Origin: a virus
DNA length: 42,652 nt
Strand: one strand, 5' to 3'
IMG/VR virus record: IMGVR_UViG_3300029309_000089
Span: 1 to 42,652 of that record
A model generated the notes under the pieces. The model was not told the origin of the DNA. It saw only the letters and a list, made by a program, of their open reading frames with translations, and did no database searches. Shown piece by piece: positions 9,254-17,574 of the stretch (positions are counted from its first letter, which is position 1; each line of letters starts with the position of its first letter). Position numbers and translations under genes: made by a program.

Positions 9254-10342
9254 TTATAAAGTTTTTAAAGTTTGGGTTAAGTTTTTTATGGCATCTACCA
9301 ATTCAGCATCTTCTTCTAGGATATCCGACATCTCGTCAGACTTCCTATCTTCAAATACTTGGTAAACTGCTTTTGCAGCCACCTTTGCTTCTGAACGAGA
9401 AAGATTGAAAGCGTCTCGCATTCCGTTTTCCCATTCTCTAATAGTAATATCCTCAGACTTAACCATGTCCACCTGTGCTTTAGGGTTCATGGGGAAAGTT
9501 ACTAAAGATACTTCCATTAATTCTACTTCCTCTATGATTCGCTTTCTTGTGCGTTTGTCATAGCGATAACCTTTCTCATTGGTTCTAAAACCAATGGATA
9601 ATCCAGATAAAGCTCCCATCTTCATTAGTTCAAAGGCTTCTTTACCTGCTTGTGTGCCTAGAGCTAGTTTACCTTTCACATAAAGACCCTTTTCATCTTC
9701 TCGGATCTCCTCGTAAACACCTATAGGCATATCTGATTTATGTTGATAGAGCATTTTGACTCCTTTAGGACCTTTTTTCCTTAAGGACTTTTCAAATGCT
9801 CCTTTTCTAATTATGTCGTTGCCGAGATCTGTATTGTTAAAAACAGATCCATACCCCTCAAAAATGCCCTCGTCTTTTTCTTCATCGTCCATTGGCATTT
9901 TGATGTCAGCTTTGAATTGAATTTGAGTCTCGTAATCTTTTGTTTCATTACAAGAGCAATCTCCTTTTCTTTTTGGCTTCTTCGGTTTTTTCTTGTCATC
10001 GTCATCATCATCGTAATAACCACTGACATTTCTACCTTCGGCAGCTATATATGCATCGTGTGAAGCACAAGGCATATAAATGGTTCTACCATCTTCGGTG
10101 TGTGAATGAGTGCCAGAGCAACCTATTTCTTCTGCTCTTGCCTCTGCTTCGGCTTCTGTCGTAAAGACATCATCCCTCAGTTCTCGTTTAGCTTGGTCAT
10201 TCCCTTTGGAGTCATCGTATGCGTTTGCACAGACAGCTAGTCTTTGATCTGGATTATATTCATCAGTCATAGTTCTGTCTCCCATGCATCTGTTTAAAAA
10301 TCGTTCTCTGCTTTCGCCTCCTTTCGGTTTGGGTATCGGCAT
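9254..10342 (-). CDS. Prohead protease (HK97 S78 type) with N-terminal extension
   Basis: A 362-residue protein. The protease domain covers about residues 140-300: FEGYGSVFNNTDLGNDII, His201 in LYQHKSDMPIG, the likely nucleophile Ser249 in SGLSIGF, and VELMEVSLVTFP with Glu277. This is the layout of serine prohead proteases that mature HK97-type capsids. The first 110 residues add two Cys-containing segments (RFLNRCM...AVCANAYDD and EEIGCSGTHSH...MPCASHDAY) that often precede proteases or portals in such phages. They are joined by a linker of six Asp followed by Lys-rich sequence and a CSC motif. The role of the N-terminal part is unknown. It sits between MuF and the capsid in the usual order. 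Confidence 0.88.
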   Translation of the reverse strand: MPIPKPKGGESRERFLNRCMGDRTMTDEYNPDQRLAVCANAYDDSKGNDQAKRELRDDVFTTEAEAEARAEEIGCSGTHSHTEDGRTIYMPCASHDAYIAAEGRNVSGYYDDDDDDKKKPKKPKRKGDCSCNETKDYETQIQFKADIKMPMDDEEKDEGIFEGYGSVFNNTDLGNDIIRKGAFEKSLRKKGPKGVKMLYQHKSDMPIGVYEEIREDEKGLYVKGKLALGTQAGKEAFELMKMGALSGLSIGFRTNEKGYRYDKRTRKRIIEEVELMEVSLVTFPMNPKAQVDMVKSEDITIREWENGMRDAFNLSRSEAKVAAKAVYQVFEDRKSDEMSDILEEDAELVDAIKNLTQTLKTL

Positions 10343-10366
10343 ATCAAATTATATCGCTAAATATCA

Positions 10367-11188
10367 TTAATTAACAATGTCATTTTCATCTGCGTAAATA
10401 ATTACACATCTGCAATTGATAACATTCCTTGCTCCGCCCCTAGAATCACCTGCAAAAGCCATAGGCGATCCACCCACCAAAAAGTCCTCATCCATGCCCA
10501 CTCGTTGTCCATTTGCTGTTGCATGAAAGGATCTAGTTCGTGAATCGTTGACCGCAACCCACTGCTTTACCATTGGTATATAAAAATCATCTTTTACCTT
10601 TTCGTGATATTTATGATTAGCAAAACTAGCTGCGTTATGTGTTTCTGTTCTGGCAATCAAAGCTCCTCTGCTTCTGACGATTGGCAAAACTATCTTATCT
10701 ATTTCTCTGCTTATCTCTCTTAGCGTTAAATTATTTGCTCTGCCTTCTCTAATAATTTTATCTACCCTATCGGCAATCCTAGTAGCTGTGCCAACTAATA
10801 AAAGCTCTCTTGTTCTAAAATATTCTTCTGCTAAGTTATCTATATCTTCGTTTCTACCAAAGACCAATGCTTCTTGTTTGATTATGTTTTCGTATTTATC
10901 TTCGTTATGTTTGTAGATAACTTCAAAGACTCTTTTGTAATGCCTGATCATAAGAGGCAATAATTCTTCGTTGATAGCCCCAATCAGAATCTCTTTCTCA
11001 AAGATACCTGTTTCCTCATAAAGAAAGTTTCTTGTTCTTATAGCTTTCCTAAAAAGGCTTGTTAGTTTTCTGAACAATGACTTTTCTAAGTTTGTTCGTA
11101 TTCTTAATTGTTGTCTTACTTCTTTAGCTCTGTTGACTCTGCCTTGACGAAAGTTGAGTAACTTTTTGAGTTCTCTAGCTAAATTCAT
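10367..11188 (-). CDS. MuF-like head morphogenesis protein (SPP1 gp7 family)
   Basis: A 273-residue protein. The N-terminal part is helical and basic. Residues about 170-270 hold the MuF signature: RGALIARTETHNAASFANH, KQWVAVNDSRTRSFHATANG, then PMAFAGDSRGGARNVINCRC. The RTR...H and NCRC elements are characteristic. Family members sit next to the portal, enter the prohead in small numbers and assist DNA packaging or ejection. Here the gene directly follows the portal gene and precedes the protease. The length is normal for a MuF protein without a C-terminal toxin domain. Confidence 0.85.
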   Translation of the reverse strand: MNLARELKKLLNFRQGRVNRAKEVRQQLRIRTNLEKSLFRKLTSLFRKAIRTRNFLYEETGIFEKEILIGAINEELLPLMIRHYKRVFEVIYKHNEDKYENIIKQEALVFGRNEDIDNLAEEYFRTRELLLVGTATRIADRVDKIIREGRANNLTLREISREIDKIVLPIVRSRGALIARTETHNAASFANHKYHEKVKDDFYIPMVKQWVAVNDSRTRSFHATANGQRVGMDEDFLVGGSPMAFAGDSRGGARNVINCRCVIIYADENDIVN

Positions 11189-13276
11189 TTATTTTGAACT
11201 TAGAGGATGCCCTTTTGGAAATAAATCCATATCGTGCTTTCCGCCCTGAAATCTTCCTGTACGCAAAGCAAAAAGGAAAGAATTTGTTCTGGCATAAGCC
11301 CATTGATCAGGTCCTGAAACTCTCGGTCTTACCGAACCAGGATTGGTATTGTACGCTCCCACTCCTCTACGAAAAACTGCTTCAAGCATTCTTACTGTTG
11401 CTCTCTTTGTTGGCTGATCCCCATATTTTTCATTATGATCATCAACCTTTTTTTTCAATGCTGCTTTGACTTTTGCAGATACTTGCTTTTCATCTTCTAT
11501 GAAAAGTTTCTCGTCATGGTCGTCTATATAGAACTGCCAATTTTCTTCTACAAATTTATCTTCTGGGTCTTTTTTACCTTCAAGTTTTTTGGTCAGCTCA
11601 AGAATGACATCTTTCATCCCTTGCATACCCAAAGTACCAACAACTCCCCATTTCATCTGTGCAACAACACCTGCAACATTTGAAAGGTTTGGTTCATCGC
11701 CTTTGAACTGTCTGCCATCTTGAAAGTGTCTAGCAGCCCACGCTTCTCGTTCTTTTATCCAATCTAAGACAGCAGGGCTTTCTGAGCCTTCTCTTGCTCT
11801 ACCCCAAAGCACAAAGGCATCGTTGCCCCTGATGTTACCCCCTGCCTTCCAGATCTTTTTTCCGACACCTACCTCTTTCACATTCTTGGCAAAGTCGTAA
11901 TCAAATTGTGGATAGTCAGAGTTTCTTAAAGAAATCTTTTTATCGTCTCCTTGATCAGGGAAGTTAGTTTGTTTTTCTAAATCAAAGTATTCCTTTTCAT
12001 CTTCATCATTCAATGGTTCTTCTGCTTCTGGAGCAGGTTCAGATCCTAATGGGAACAAAGTTGCTGAGATGTAAATATCGTCTCCTCCGTCTATTGGCGA
12101 AAGACCTATGACTTCTCTAGCTTCGTTCCTTGTCATAATTCCTGCGTTGACCGCAGATGTTATGTTTTCATAAGTTTTTCTTTTTCTTTCTGCTAAGGCA
12201 GGAATAGCATCTAAGTCATAAGCGAACTCTAGTTCTTCGCTAAACATAGGCACTAACCATTCGTTCAGGTCAGATTGAATTAATTTCAAATGCGGAATGA
12301 TTGTTTCTTCATACAAAGCTAATCTAGCCTCTGCCACATTTGCGTAAGTTTGTGCGTCAGGCACACCCACAAGCTGACTTGGGACACCAAAGCAAAGAGC
12401 AATATCTGTCGCACTCATATGCTTAAGATTGATAAAGTCCATGTCTTTTGGCGATAAACCCATCTCTTTCCAATCAAAATCCCCTTCTAAGAGCATAGGT
12501 CGTCCTGCATTAGCTGTGCCAACAAATCTATTATTTAAATCTGTAAGCAATTGTTGTCTTTGGCTTTCTGTCAGATTTACTTGGAAGCCTTGATCATCTT
12601 TAGGCTTGAATATCACAGCTCCGCTTGGTCTAGCTCCGTTATTCAATAAGTTTATGTTGTGCTTAGACGATAAGTTATGTTGATCAACTTCTACTGCTGC
12701 AGCTTGTAATGGTGAACAGCCATAGTAATCGTCTAATGGATTCCAAAGTTTAACGTGCTTGATGTCAGATATACCTGTATCTTGGTCTATGTCGTAGATC
12801 TCTTGGACTCTGCCATTGATAGTGTATTCGTATCTTTGCGGTATTGCTTTGTTGCCACCCTTAATATTTATTCTGTCAGGTCTTAGCAAATGCAGCTCTT
12901 GAGGTCCACCTACCTCACTGCCTACTCTCAAAATGTAGGCATTACCGCTTAACAGCAAAAAACCAAATAAGCTGTTGAAAAACTCTGAATAAGATTGCAA
13001 AGGGTTCGGTCTGTTAAGTAAATCTATTAAAGGGTGGTTGTCTAAAACTACATCGCCAGATTTGACCATGTAATTTACTGCTCCTGCTCCCTTTGATATT
13101 TCATTTACGCAACGATATACAATTGCGTTTTTCATGTAACCTTCTTTGGCTAAATCTTGATACTTGTAGTTTGTTGCATTTCCAGATCCAACACCAAAGT
13201 AACCAACCATATTAGATGGGGTCTGCTTTTCTTCTGCTCTTGAAAAAAGTCTTTGAAAAATATTCTTCTGTGCCAT
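11189..13276 (-). CDS. HK97-type portal protein with about 260-residue C-terminal extension
   Basis: This 695-residue protein is far longer than the usual 400-450. Residues 1-410 are the portal: YMKNAIVYRCVNEISKG, NPLQSYSEFFNSLFGFLLL, GNAYILRV, DDYYGCSPLQAA, LNNGARPSGAVI, MSATDIALCFGVPSQLVGV and TYANVAEARLALYEETI. After an acidic linker (EEPLNDEDEKEYFDLE) comes a second module. It includes VLWGRAREG, KWGVVGTLGMQGMKDVI and, near the end, RRGVGAYNTNPGSVRPRV, DQWAYARTNSFLFALRTGRF and LFPKGHPLSSK. I know this second module from many phage structural clusters, but I know no established function for it. The portal is the dodecameric DNA gate of the head. Confidence 0.9.
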   Translation of the reverse strand: MAQKNIFQRLFSRAEEKQTPSNMVGYFGVGSGNATNYKYQDLAKEGYMKNAIVYRCVNEISKGAGAVNYMVKSGDVVLDNHPLIDLLNRPNPLQSYSEFFNSLFGFLLLSGNAYILRVGSEVGGPQELHLLRPDRINIKGGNKAIPQRYEYTINGRVQEIYDIDQDTGISDIKHVKLWNPLDDYYGCSPLQAAAVEVDQHNLSSKHNINLLNNGARPSGAVIFKPKDDQGFQVNLTESQRQQLLTDLNNRFVGTANAGRPMLLEGDFDWKEMGLSPKDMDFINLKHMSATDIALCFGVPSQLVGVPDAQTYANVAEARLALYEETIIPHLKLIQSDLNEWLVPMFSEELEFAYDLDAIPALAERKRKTYENITSAVNAGIMTRNEAREVIGLSPIDGGDDIYISATLFPLGSEPAPEAEEPLNDEDEKEYFDLEKQTNFPDQGDDKKISLRNSDYPQFDYDFAKNVKEVGVGKKIWKAGGNIRGNDAFVLWGRAREGSESPAVLDWIKEREAWAARHFQDGRQFKGDEPNLSNVAGVVAQMKWGVVGTLGMQGMKDVILELTKKLEGKKDPEDKFVEENWQFYIDDHDEKLFIEDEKQVSAKVKAALKKKVDDHNEKYGDQPTKRATVRMLEAVFRRGVGAYNTNPGSVRPRVSGPDQWAYARTNSFLFALRTGRFQGGKHDMDLFPKGHPLSSK

Positions 13277-14581
13277 TTAACTAATCCTCCAACTTGCGTT
13301 GCCTGTTGATTTGTTTAGTTCTGTCAAACCCCACACTAAGGCATCTAATCTATCAGGACTGCTTTGTCCTTCGCCTGTGTAGGTACACATCTGTGATTCA
13401 AGCTCATCAAATACACCGATATGATGAACCCTTTTTTGCTCGTATAAAGCAGATATTGGTTCTGCTCTTAGTATCTTTCCTCTCGTAGCATGAACTGACC
13501 TATAGGGTATCGTATTATCTATGCTTCTCAAAAGTCGTTCTACCAGATCTCCACCATTATTTACTTCCGCTACTATACGATCAGCATTCCAATCGTAATA
13601 AGCGTTGATAGCTATTCTAGCCCATTTGTCAGGGGTATATCTACCAGAAATATCTTCTAAGACATAATAGTCGCCAAGTGCGTCTCTACCTACAACGACT
13701 ATGCCTGTCTCATCTGAGTCCTTTTTTGCGGTCACAGCAGGATCTATTGCCACTATTATCTTAGTCAATTCTTTTTCTGTATCTTTTTGCAATCTGCCAT
13801 CTTCTATCATTTGTGGTGTCCACAATGCTCCGTCAAACTGTTCTATGACCTCTGCATATAATTCTTGCCTACCTAAGATTGTTCCTTCATATCTTTCTTG
13901 AAGCATTCTCAGTGCTGACTCAGCAAGATTGTTTTCGTTCTCAAATGTTGAACCTGTTGTCACAGTGCAATCGTCTCTTGATAAAAGTGATTTGATAATC
14001 TTTGTTGGTTTTGGTGTGGTTGTGATCACACACTTAGGATTTTCACCTAATCTAAGACCAAACATAAGCTGATCAAATGCTTCTGGATATCGCCATGCTG
14101 CTAATTCATCACACCAAGCTCTATGAAACTGAGGTCCTCTAAGTCTGTCAGGATCTATTGCTGCATAACCTGTGATTTTAGATCCATTAAACAATCTGAT
14201 TTCTGATGTGCTAGAAGAATATCCTTTGAAGCCTTTCTCCTGTGAGTAACACTCTTTGGGAATGATAGATAGCAAACCAGAAGGTCCGTTGAAACAGACT
14301 CTTCTCAGATCTCCATGTGTCGGAGCTACAACCGCACAATTTGAATTAGGATTTCGTAAAGCATATAAAGCTATGTCCTGAGATCCTGTCCTAGTCTTAC
14401 CCCAACCCCTACCTGCAAGAATCATCCAGATATTTTTATTGTCTGGATCTATTTGTTTGGGTCTAGCTGTCTTTAGCCAATCAGTGTACAGAGCTATCGT
14501 TTGCTTCTCTGCGTTGCTCTGCAACTGAGTCAAGCAATTCCATAGCTTCTCGGAAGGCATCTGCTTCTTGGATGTTTGCAT
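13277..14581 (-). CDS. terL: Terminase large subunit (packaging ATPase/nuclease)
   Basis: A 434-residue protein of normal length. The ATPase domain has Walker A GRGWGKT (residues 57-63) and Walker B AWCDE (Asp158, Glu159), with ITTTPKPTK as coupling motif around 187-194. The nuclease domain has Asp280 in IIVAIDPAV, AEVNNGGD (about 338-345) and Asp410/Asp413 in PDRLDALVWG. Together these drive ATP-dependent packaging and cutting of DNA at the portal. The gene overlaps the small subunit by about 100 bp and abuts the portal gene. The first ATG (14581) has no clear ribosome binding site, so the ATG at 14560 is a possible alternative start. Confidence 0.93.
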   Translation of the reverse strand: MQTSKKQMPSEKLWNCLTQLQSNAEKQTIALYTDWLKTARPKQIDPDNKNIWMILAGRGWGKTRTGSQDIALYALRNPNSNCAVVAPTHGDLRRVCFNGPSGLLSIIPKECYSQEKGFKGYSSSTSEIRLFNGSKITGYAAIDPDRLRGPQFHRAWCDELAAWRYPEAFDQLMFGLRLGENPKCVITTTPKPTKIIKSLLSRDDCTVTTGSTFENENNLAESALRMLQERYEGTILGRQELYAEVIEQFDGALWTPQMIEDGRLQKDTEKELTKIIVAIDPAVTAKKDSDETGIVVVGRDALGDYYVLEDISGRYTPDKWARIAINAYYDWNADRIVAEVNNGGDLVERLLRSIDNTIPYRSVHATRGKILRAEPISALYEQKRVHHIGVFDELESQMCTYTGEGQSSPDRLDALVWGLTELNKSTGNASWRIS

Positions 14582-15050
14582 TTATATTTAGGTTTTCTGT
14601 AGTTTCGCCTAAAGCAAGTTTGGCTATCTTTTGTGCGTTTAATGCTGCATTGGCTAATGCGTTTAGCTGTGACGGAATCATTCCTTTCTTACCATCTTCC
14701 ATAACTTCGTCATTGGTTCTTAAAGATTTTGAAACTGTTTTCATTATAGACTTTGCTAAGAAGATTGATTCCTTGTCTATCTTTTTAGATTCTTCTGTCA
14801 GATCTTTTACTCTTTGCTTATCTAACTTTGCTCTTAAGGTCTCTTGAAATCTCTCTCTTTCTATTTTCCAATTTTCTTTTTGAGAAACTCGGTAAAGAGT
14901 AGATTGAGCAACTGAGAATTTTTTTACTAGATCTTCTACTTTGGGAAAGGTCCTGTTGCCTTCTTGATCTTGGTTTCCTTGCACAAACTCATTACGGATC
15001 TGTAATTTTAGATCTGTAGTCAGTCTTTGGGTTTGTGTTTTCTTATCCAT
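14481..15050 (-). CDS. terS: Terminase small subunit
   Basis: A 189-residue protein with an N-terminal helix-turn-helix (about residues 15-60: RNEFVQGNQDQEGNRTFPKV then VEDLVKKFSVAQSTLYRVSQ). A long charged helical region and an oligomerisation-type segment around SQLNALANAALNAQKIAKLA follow. Position directly upstream of, and overlapping, the large subunit supports the call. The small subunit recognises the packaging site and loads the ATPase. AGGAATTA precedes the ATG, and a sigma70-like promoter is visible upstream. Confidence 0.8.
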   Translation of the reverse strand: MDKKTQTQRLTTDLKLQIRNEFVQGNQDQEGNRTFPKVEDLVKKFSVAQSTLYRVSQKENWKIERERFQETLRAKLDKQRVKDLTEESKKIDKESIFLAKSIMKTVSKSLRTNDEVMEDGKKGMIPSQLNALANAALNAQKIAKLALGETTENLNINANIQEADAFREAMELLDSVAEQRREANDSSVH

Positions 15051-15070
15051 TAATTCCTAAAATTTCTCAC

Positions 15071-15098
15071 ATAATACAAGAAAAACATAGAATGTTAA
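15071..15098 (-). promoter_or_regulatory. Promoter candidate for the packaging/head operon
   Basis: On the minus strand TTAACA (15098-15093) is followed after 16 bases by TATTAT (15076-15071), 20 bases before the small terminase ATG. It sits back to back with the plus-strand promoter for the 15182-17574 operon. Confidence 0.45.
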
Positions 15099-15112
15099 AA
15101 AAATACTTATGT

Positions 15113-15138
15113 CATTTTGGAATTAGATGTGCTATAAT
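15113..15138 (+). promoter_or_regulatory. Recurrent early promoter element, copy 1
   Basis: CATTTTGG at 15113-15120 is followed after 12 bases by TATAATCT at 15133-15140, with ATGTG just before the -10 box. The same arrangement recurs at 25217-25244. No good TTGACA is found at normal spacing, so the CATTTTGG box may take that place. It precedes the first gene of the plus operon by 44 bases. Confidence 0.55.
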
Positions 15139-15181
15139 CTCCTTATAGTTATTTAAATTGAGCCGAAAGGCAGGAGATAAA

Positions 15182-15292
15182 ATGATACACATAACTAAAT
15201 TTTTAGACTCACTTGGATTGATAGTCCCCATGATTAACTTTTGCATGGTGGCTTTTCTATTTAATTACCTTTTAACTTTCTTTGGGGGTTGA
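15182..15292 (+). CDS. 36-residue single-pass membrane protein
   Basis: This short ORF has a good ribosome binding site (CAGGAGATAAA then ATG). The product starts MIHITKFLDSLGLIVPMI and ends NYLLTFFGG, hydrophobic from about residue 11 to 34 with few charges. This suggests a tiny inner-membrane protein. It is the first gene after the plus-strand promoter, so it is likely made early. Its stop codon lies two bases before the next ATG. No family is recognised. Small early phage membrane proteins often affect host envelope or superinfection, but nothing here shows that. Confidence 0.55.
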   Translation: MIHITKFLDSLGLIVPMINFCMVAFLFNYLLTFFGG

Positions 15293-15293
15293 T

Positions 15294-15689
15294 ATGAAAA
15301 ATGATAAATGGTTCGTATGGCTACCTCAGTCGGGTCGTCACTTAGTTCAGGTCAGAAGCATTGGACATAAATGGGTTTACTATAAGAAACCCAATGCAAA
15401 ATGTTTTAAAAGAATGAGTAGAGCTGTTTGGGATAAGCACTGTATTAGAACAGCAGAAGAAGAACAGTATCGCTTAGATATTTTGAATGCTTTCAAGAGG
15501 ATGGGTTTTGATCCTCATAAACCTTGTCGTGTTGTTAAGTCTCATCCAGTAAAAAAGTATGGTTACGAAAACAAAACCTTTGAAGATAAGGAAACAGAGG
15601 TTTTGGCTGAATTAGAAAATAGCAAACAAAAAGCTAAGAAAATTCCTAGTGGGAATTTAGATCACTTAGCTAGAAAATTTAAATTTTAG
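15294..15689 (+). CDS. Conserved-looking hypothetical early protein
   Basis: A 131-residue basic protein beginning MKNDKWFVWLPQSGRHLVQV. The ATG at 15294 is preferred over an upstream TTG at 15282 because GGGGGTTGAT precedes it. The N-terminal half is rich in aromatic and basic residues (SIGHKWVYYKKPNAKCFKRM), suggesting a small nucleic-acid- or protein-binding fold. The C-terminal half is helical and charged, with a Lys-rich end. No catalytic motif was seen. It is the second gene of the early plus operon. Confidence 0.6.
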   Translation: MKNDKWFVWLPQSGRHLVQVRSIGHKWVYYKKPNAKCFKRMSRAVWDKHCIRTAEEEQYRLDILNAFKRMGFDPHKPCRVVKSHPVKKYGYENKTFEDKETEVLAELENSKQKAKKIPSGNLDHLARKFKF

Positions 15690-15697
15690 GAGCATCA

Positions 15698-16057
15698 ATG
15701 AAAACTAATCAAATTACTTATCGTATTACTATCCTTAGCAGGACTAATGAAAATGATCCTGATGAATGTATTTCTCTTCTTTCACGAATTGAAGATAATC
15801 AAAGGGAGGTAATAGATTTTGGGTGGCGACACACTTTTTTGAAAGTTGCCTTACAAACTATCTTTAATAAAGTGTGTTCTATTATTAGAGAAAATCATCT
15901 AGGTGAAAATGTCTTGATTGATATATTGGATTTATCAGACAAGATTGTTTATCAAGAATTTTTAAATGACTTGGAGTTGATGAGTTTAGAAAAGACCTTA
16001 GATTTTTATGAAAAGACTTGGGGAGAAGTAAACAATCAAAAACTCAGGAGAGCTTAG
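15698..16057 (+). CDS. Hypothetical early protein
   Basis: A 119-residue protein starting MKTNQITYRITILSRTNEND, preceded by TTTTAGGAGCATCA. It is mixed charge and mostly predicted helical after residue 40 (LKVALQTIFNKVCSIIRENH). No recognised motif, signal peptide or membrane segment is seen. Its TAG stop overlaps the next ATG region (TTAGATG), so the two genes are tightly coupled. Confidence 0.55.
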   Translation: MKTNQITYRITILSRTNENDPDECISLLSRIEDNQREVIDFGWRHTFLKVALQTIFNKVCSIIRENHLGENVLIDILDLSDKIVYQEFLNDLELMSLEKTLDFYEKTWGEVNNQKLRRA

Positions 16058-16612
16058 ATGAATCATACTAAAAATAATGAACTACCCTCAAAGTTATTTG
16101 GGGGTTGGGAAATGAGAATGAATGGTTTACAGCAGTTAGGTTTATCTGCCAAAGAGTTTTTAAGGCTCTGCACTAAGACTGATAAGCTGACTCTCAAACC
16201 TTTATCCAAAGCACAAGCTAAACTCTGGCTAAACAAGAAGATCCAAAGTCAGTGTTGGTATTCTAAGAATGGTAAGTACAAAGTAGTCGTAGAGAAGATT
16301 ACTCAAGGCGATGGATTTTGCCATGATGAGTTTTTTGAAGGCACTACTTGGCTTTCTATTAGAATAAACAATGGCGATGATTACTTATGCGATTGGCGAG
16401 AGTTTCAAGAGATCAAAAATGATTTATGCGGAGAAGAGTATTGTGGCATTGAGCTTTATCCGCCAGAGAGTCGCATGGTTGATACAGTCAATGTGTTTCA
16501 CCTCTGGGTTTTTCCAGAGGGTAAGGACATTCCTCTTGGCTATATGTTCCGAGATGTATCGTTTGATCAAGAACCAAATCAAAGACAGAAATTAATTAGG
16601 AGTACAAAATGA
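16058..16612 (+). CDS. DUF7694-like phage protein
   Basis: A 184-residue protein. The middle carries WLSIRINNGDDYLCDWREFQ, IKNDLCGEEYCGIELYPPES and MVDTVNVFHLWVF. The combination of 'DWR..Q.IKN.L.G.E' with 'ELYP.ESR.VDT.N..HLW' is the pattern I know from a widespread phage family of unknown function (DUF7694). The N-terminal 80 residues look basic and helical (KPLSKAQAKLWLNKKIQ). CAGGAGAGCTTAG precedes the ATG. The family assignment is from memory of the pattern, and no activity can be inferred. Confidence 0.6.
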   Translation: MNHTKNNELPSKLFGGWEMRMNGLQQLGLSAKEFLRLCTKTDKLTLKPLSKAQAKLWLNKKIQSQCWYSKNGKYKVVVEKITQGDGFCHDEFFEGTTWLSIRINNGDDYLCDWREFQEIKNDLCGEEYCGIELYPPESRMVDTVNVFHLWVFPEGKDIPLGYMFRDVSFDQEPNQRQKLIRSTK

Positions 16613-16881
16613 GATTTTTTATAGAAGGCAATAGAACTAGAATCGTAACAACAGAAATCACAGAAACCTTTACAGGTTGTATTGATATCACCAAAAAAGA
16701 AGTCATGGCTATAACAGGTTGCCCTGCTGTTGAAGATGGCGACTCAACCGCATGGTATAACTATGTAGAAGAAGCAATCTTACAGGGAGCTAAAGTAGAA
16801 GAAGATTTAGAGAAAGATGTTGTTATGGAAAATAAATCAGAAGAATCAATCTACACAATCCTTGATGTGAGTTGGTTATGA
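16609..16881 (+). CDS. Hypothetical early protein
   Basis: A 90-residue acidic protein starting MRFFIEGNRTRIVTTEITET, overlapping the previous gene by four bases. It has a beta-rich N-terminal third and an acidic helical remainder (VEEAILQGAKVEEDLEKDV). No motif is recognised. Its TGA overlaps the ATG of the acetyltransferase-like gene (ATGA). Confidence 0.55.
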   Translation: MRFFIEGNRTRIVTTEITETFTGCIDITKKEVMAITGCPAVEDGDSTAWYNYVEEAILQGAKVEEDLEKDVVMENKSEESIYTILDVSWL

Positions 16882-17408
16882 ACTTAGTGAATCTTAAATT
16901 AGGAGAAGCTCAATATTTTATTGAGCAGAATCACAGGCATAGCGAGCCTTTGAAGAGACATAAGTTTTCCATTGGAGTATGTAATGATGACTATAACGAG
17001 CTTTACGGAGTGCTTACTGTTGATGTGCCATCTGGCAGATGGAAAAACCCTCGTGACAAAATAGAGATCCGAAGAGTTTGCACTTTGCCTAATCAAAAGA
17101 ATGTTGCTAGTTTTCTAATTGGTAAAGCGGTCACTGCCTGTTTTGCTATGGGTTATAAGGAGATCCTGACTTATACCAGACCTCACGAAAGCGGAAGCAC
17201 TTTAAAAGCCTGTGGATTTAGTCTTAACCACGCTTCAAAAATCAAAGTAGTTGATGGAACAGAAGTAACAGGTTTACTCTGTTGGTATAAAAAAAGCAAA
17301 ACACAGCAGACAAGCAGGAATACTTATAAGTATTTAGATCATCTTAAAGAATTTTTACAACAAAACTTGAAAGGAGATAAATATGACATTTCAAATGGCA
17401 GTCGGTAA
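16878..17408 (+). CDS. XF1762-type GNAT-like acetyltransferase
   Basis: A 176-residue protein. An upstream TTG at 16872 is possible, but the ATG at 16878 in an ATGA overlap is the likely start. Features: FIEQNHRHSEPLKRHKFSIG, LYGVLTVDVPSG, IEIRRVCTLPNQKNVASFLIG, KAVTACFAMGYKEILTYT and ESGSTLKACGFS. These match, from memory, the XF1762 family, a compact GNAT-fold group seen in phages and plasmids. GNAT enzymes move acyl groups from CoA to amines, and the substrate here is unknown. The final 35 residues are extra charged sequence. Confidence 0.65.
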   Translation: MNLVNLKLGEAQYFIEQNHRHSEPLKRHKFSIGVCNDDYNELYGVLTVDVPSGRWKNPRDKIEIRRVCTLPNQKNVASFLIGKAVTACFAMGYKEILTYTRPHESGSTLKACGFSLNHASKIKVVDGTEVTGLLCWYKKSKTQQTSRNTYKYLDHLKEFLQQNLKGDKYDISNGSR

Positions 17409-17574
17409 ATACGCAGGGCATTTATGGGATGAGTACGGATGTGGTATTGGTGGAGCTGACTATCCAGATCAAGAAGATAGTTACATAGATTCATTTGGTA
17501 ACTATCACTTGATGGGTTCACATGGCATTGAGCTATGTGTGGTTTACAAAAGTGGCAAAGTTACCATTGGTTAG
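17383..17574 (+). CDS. Small hypothetical protein, end of early plus operon
   Basis: A 63-residue protein starting MTFQMAVGKYAGHLWDEYGC, with AAAGGAGATAAAT before the ATG. It overlaps the upstream gene by 26 bp and the convergent minus-strand Ref-like gene by 14 bp. It is rich in Gly and Tyr, with two Cys. No family is recognised. Confidence 0.5.
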   Translation: MTFQMAVGKYAGHLWDEYGCGIGGADYPDQEDSYIDSFGNYHLMGSHGIELCVVYKSGKVTIG

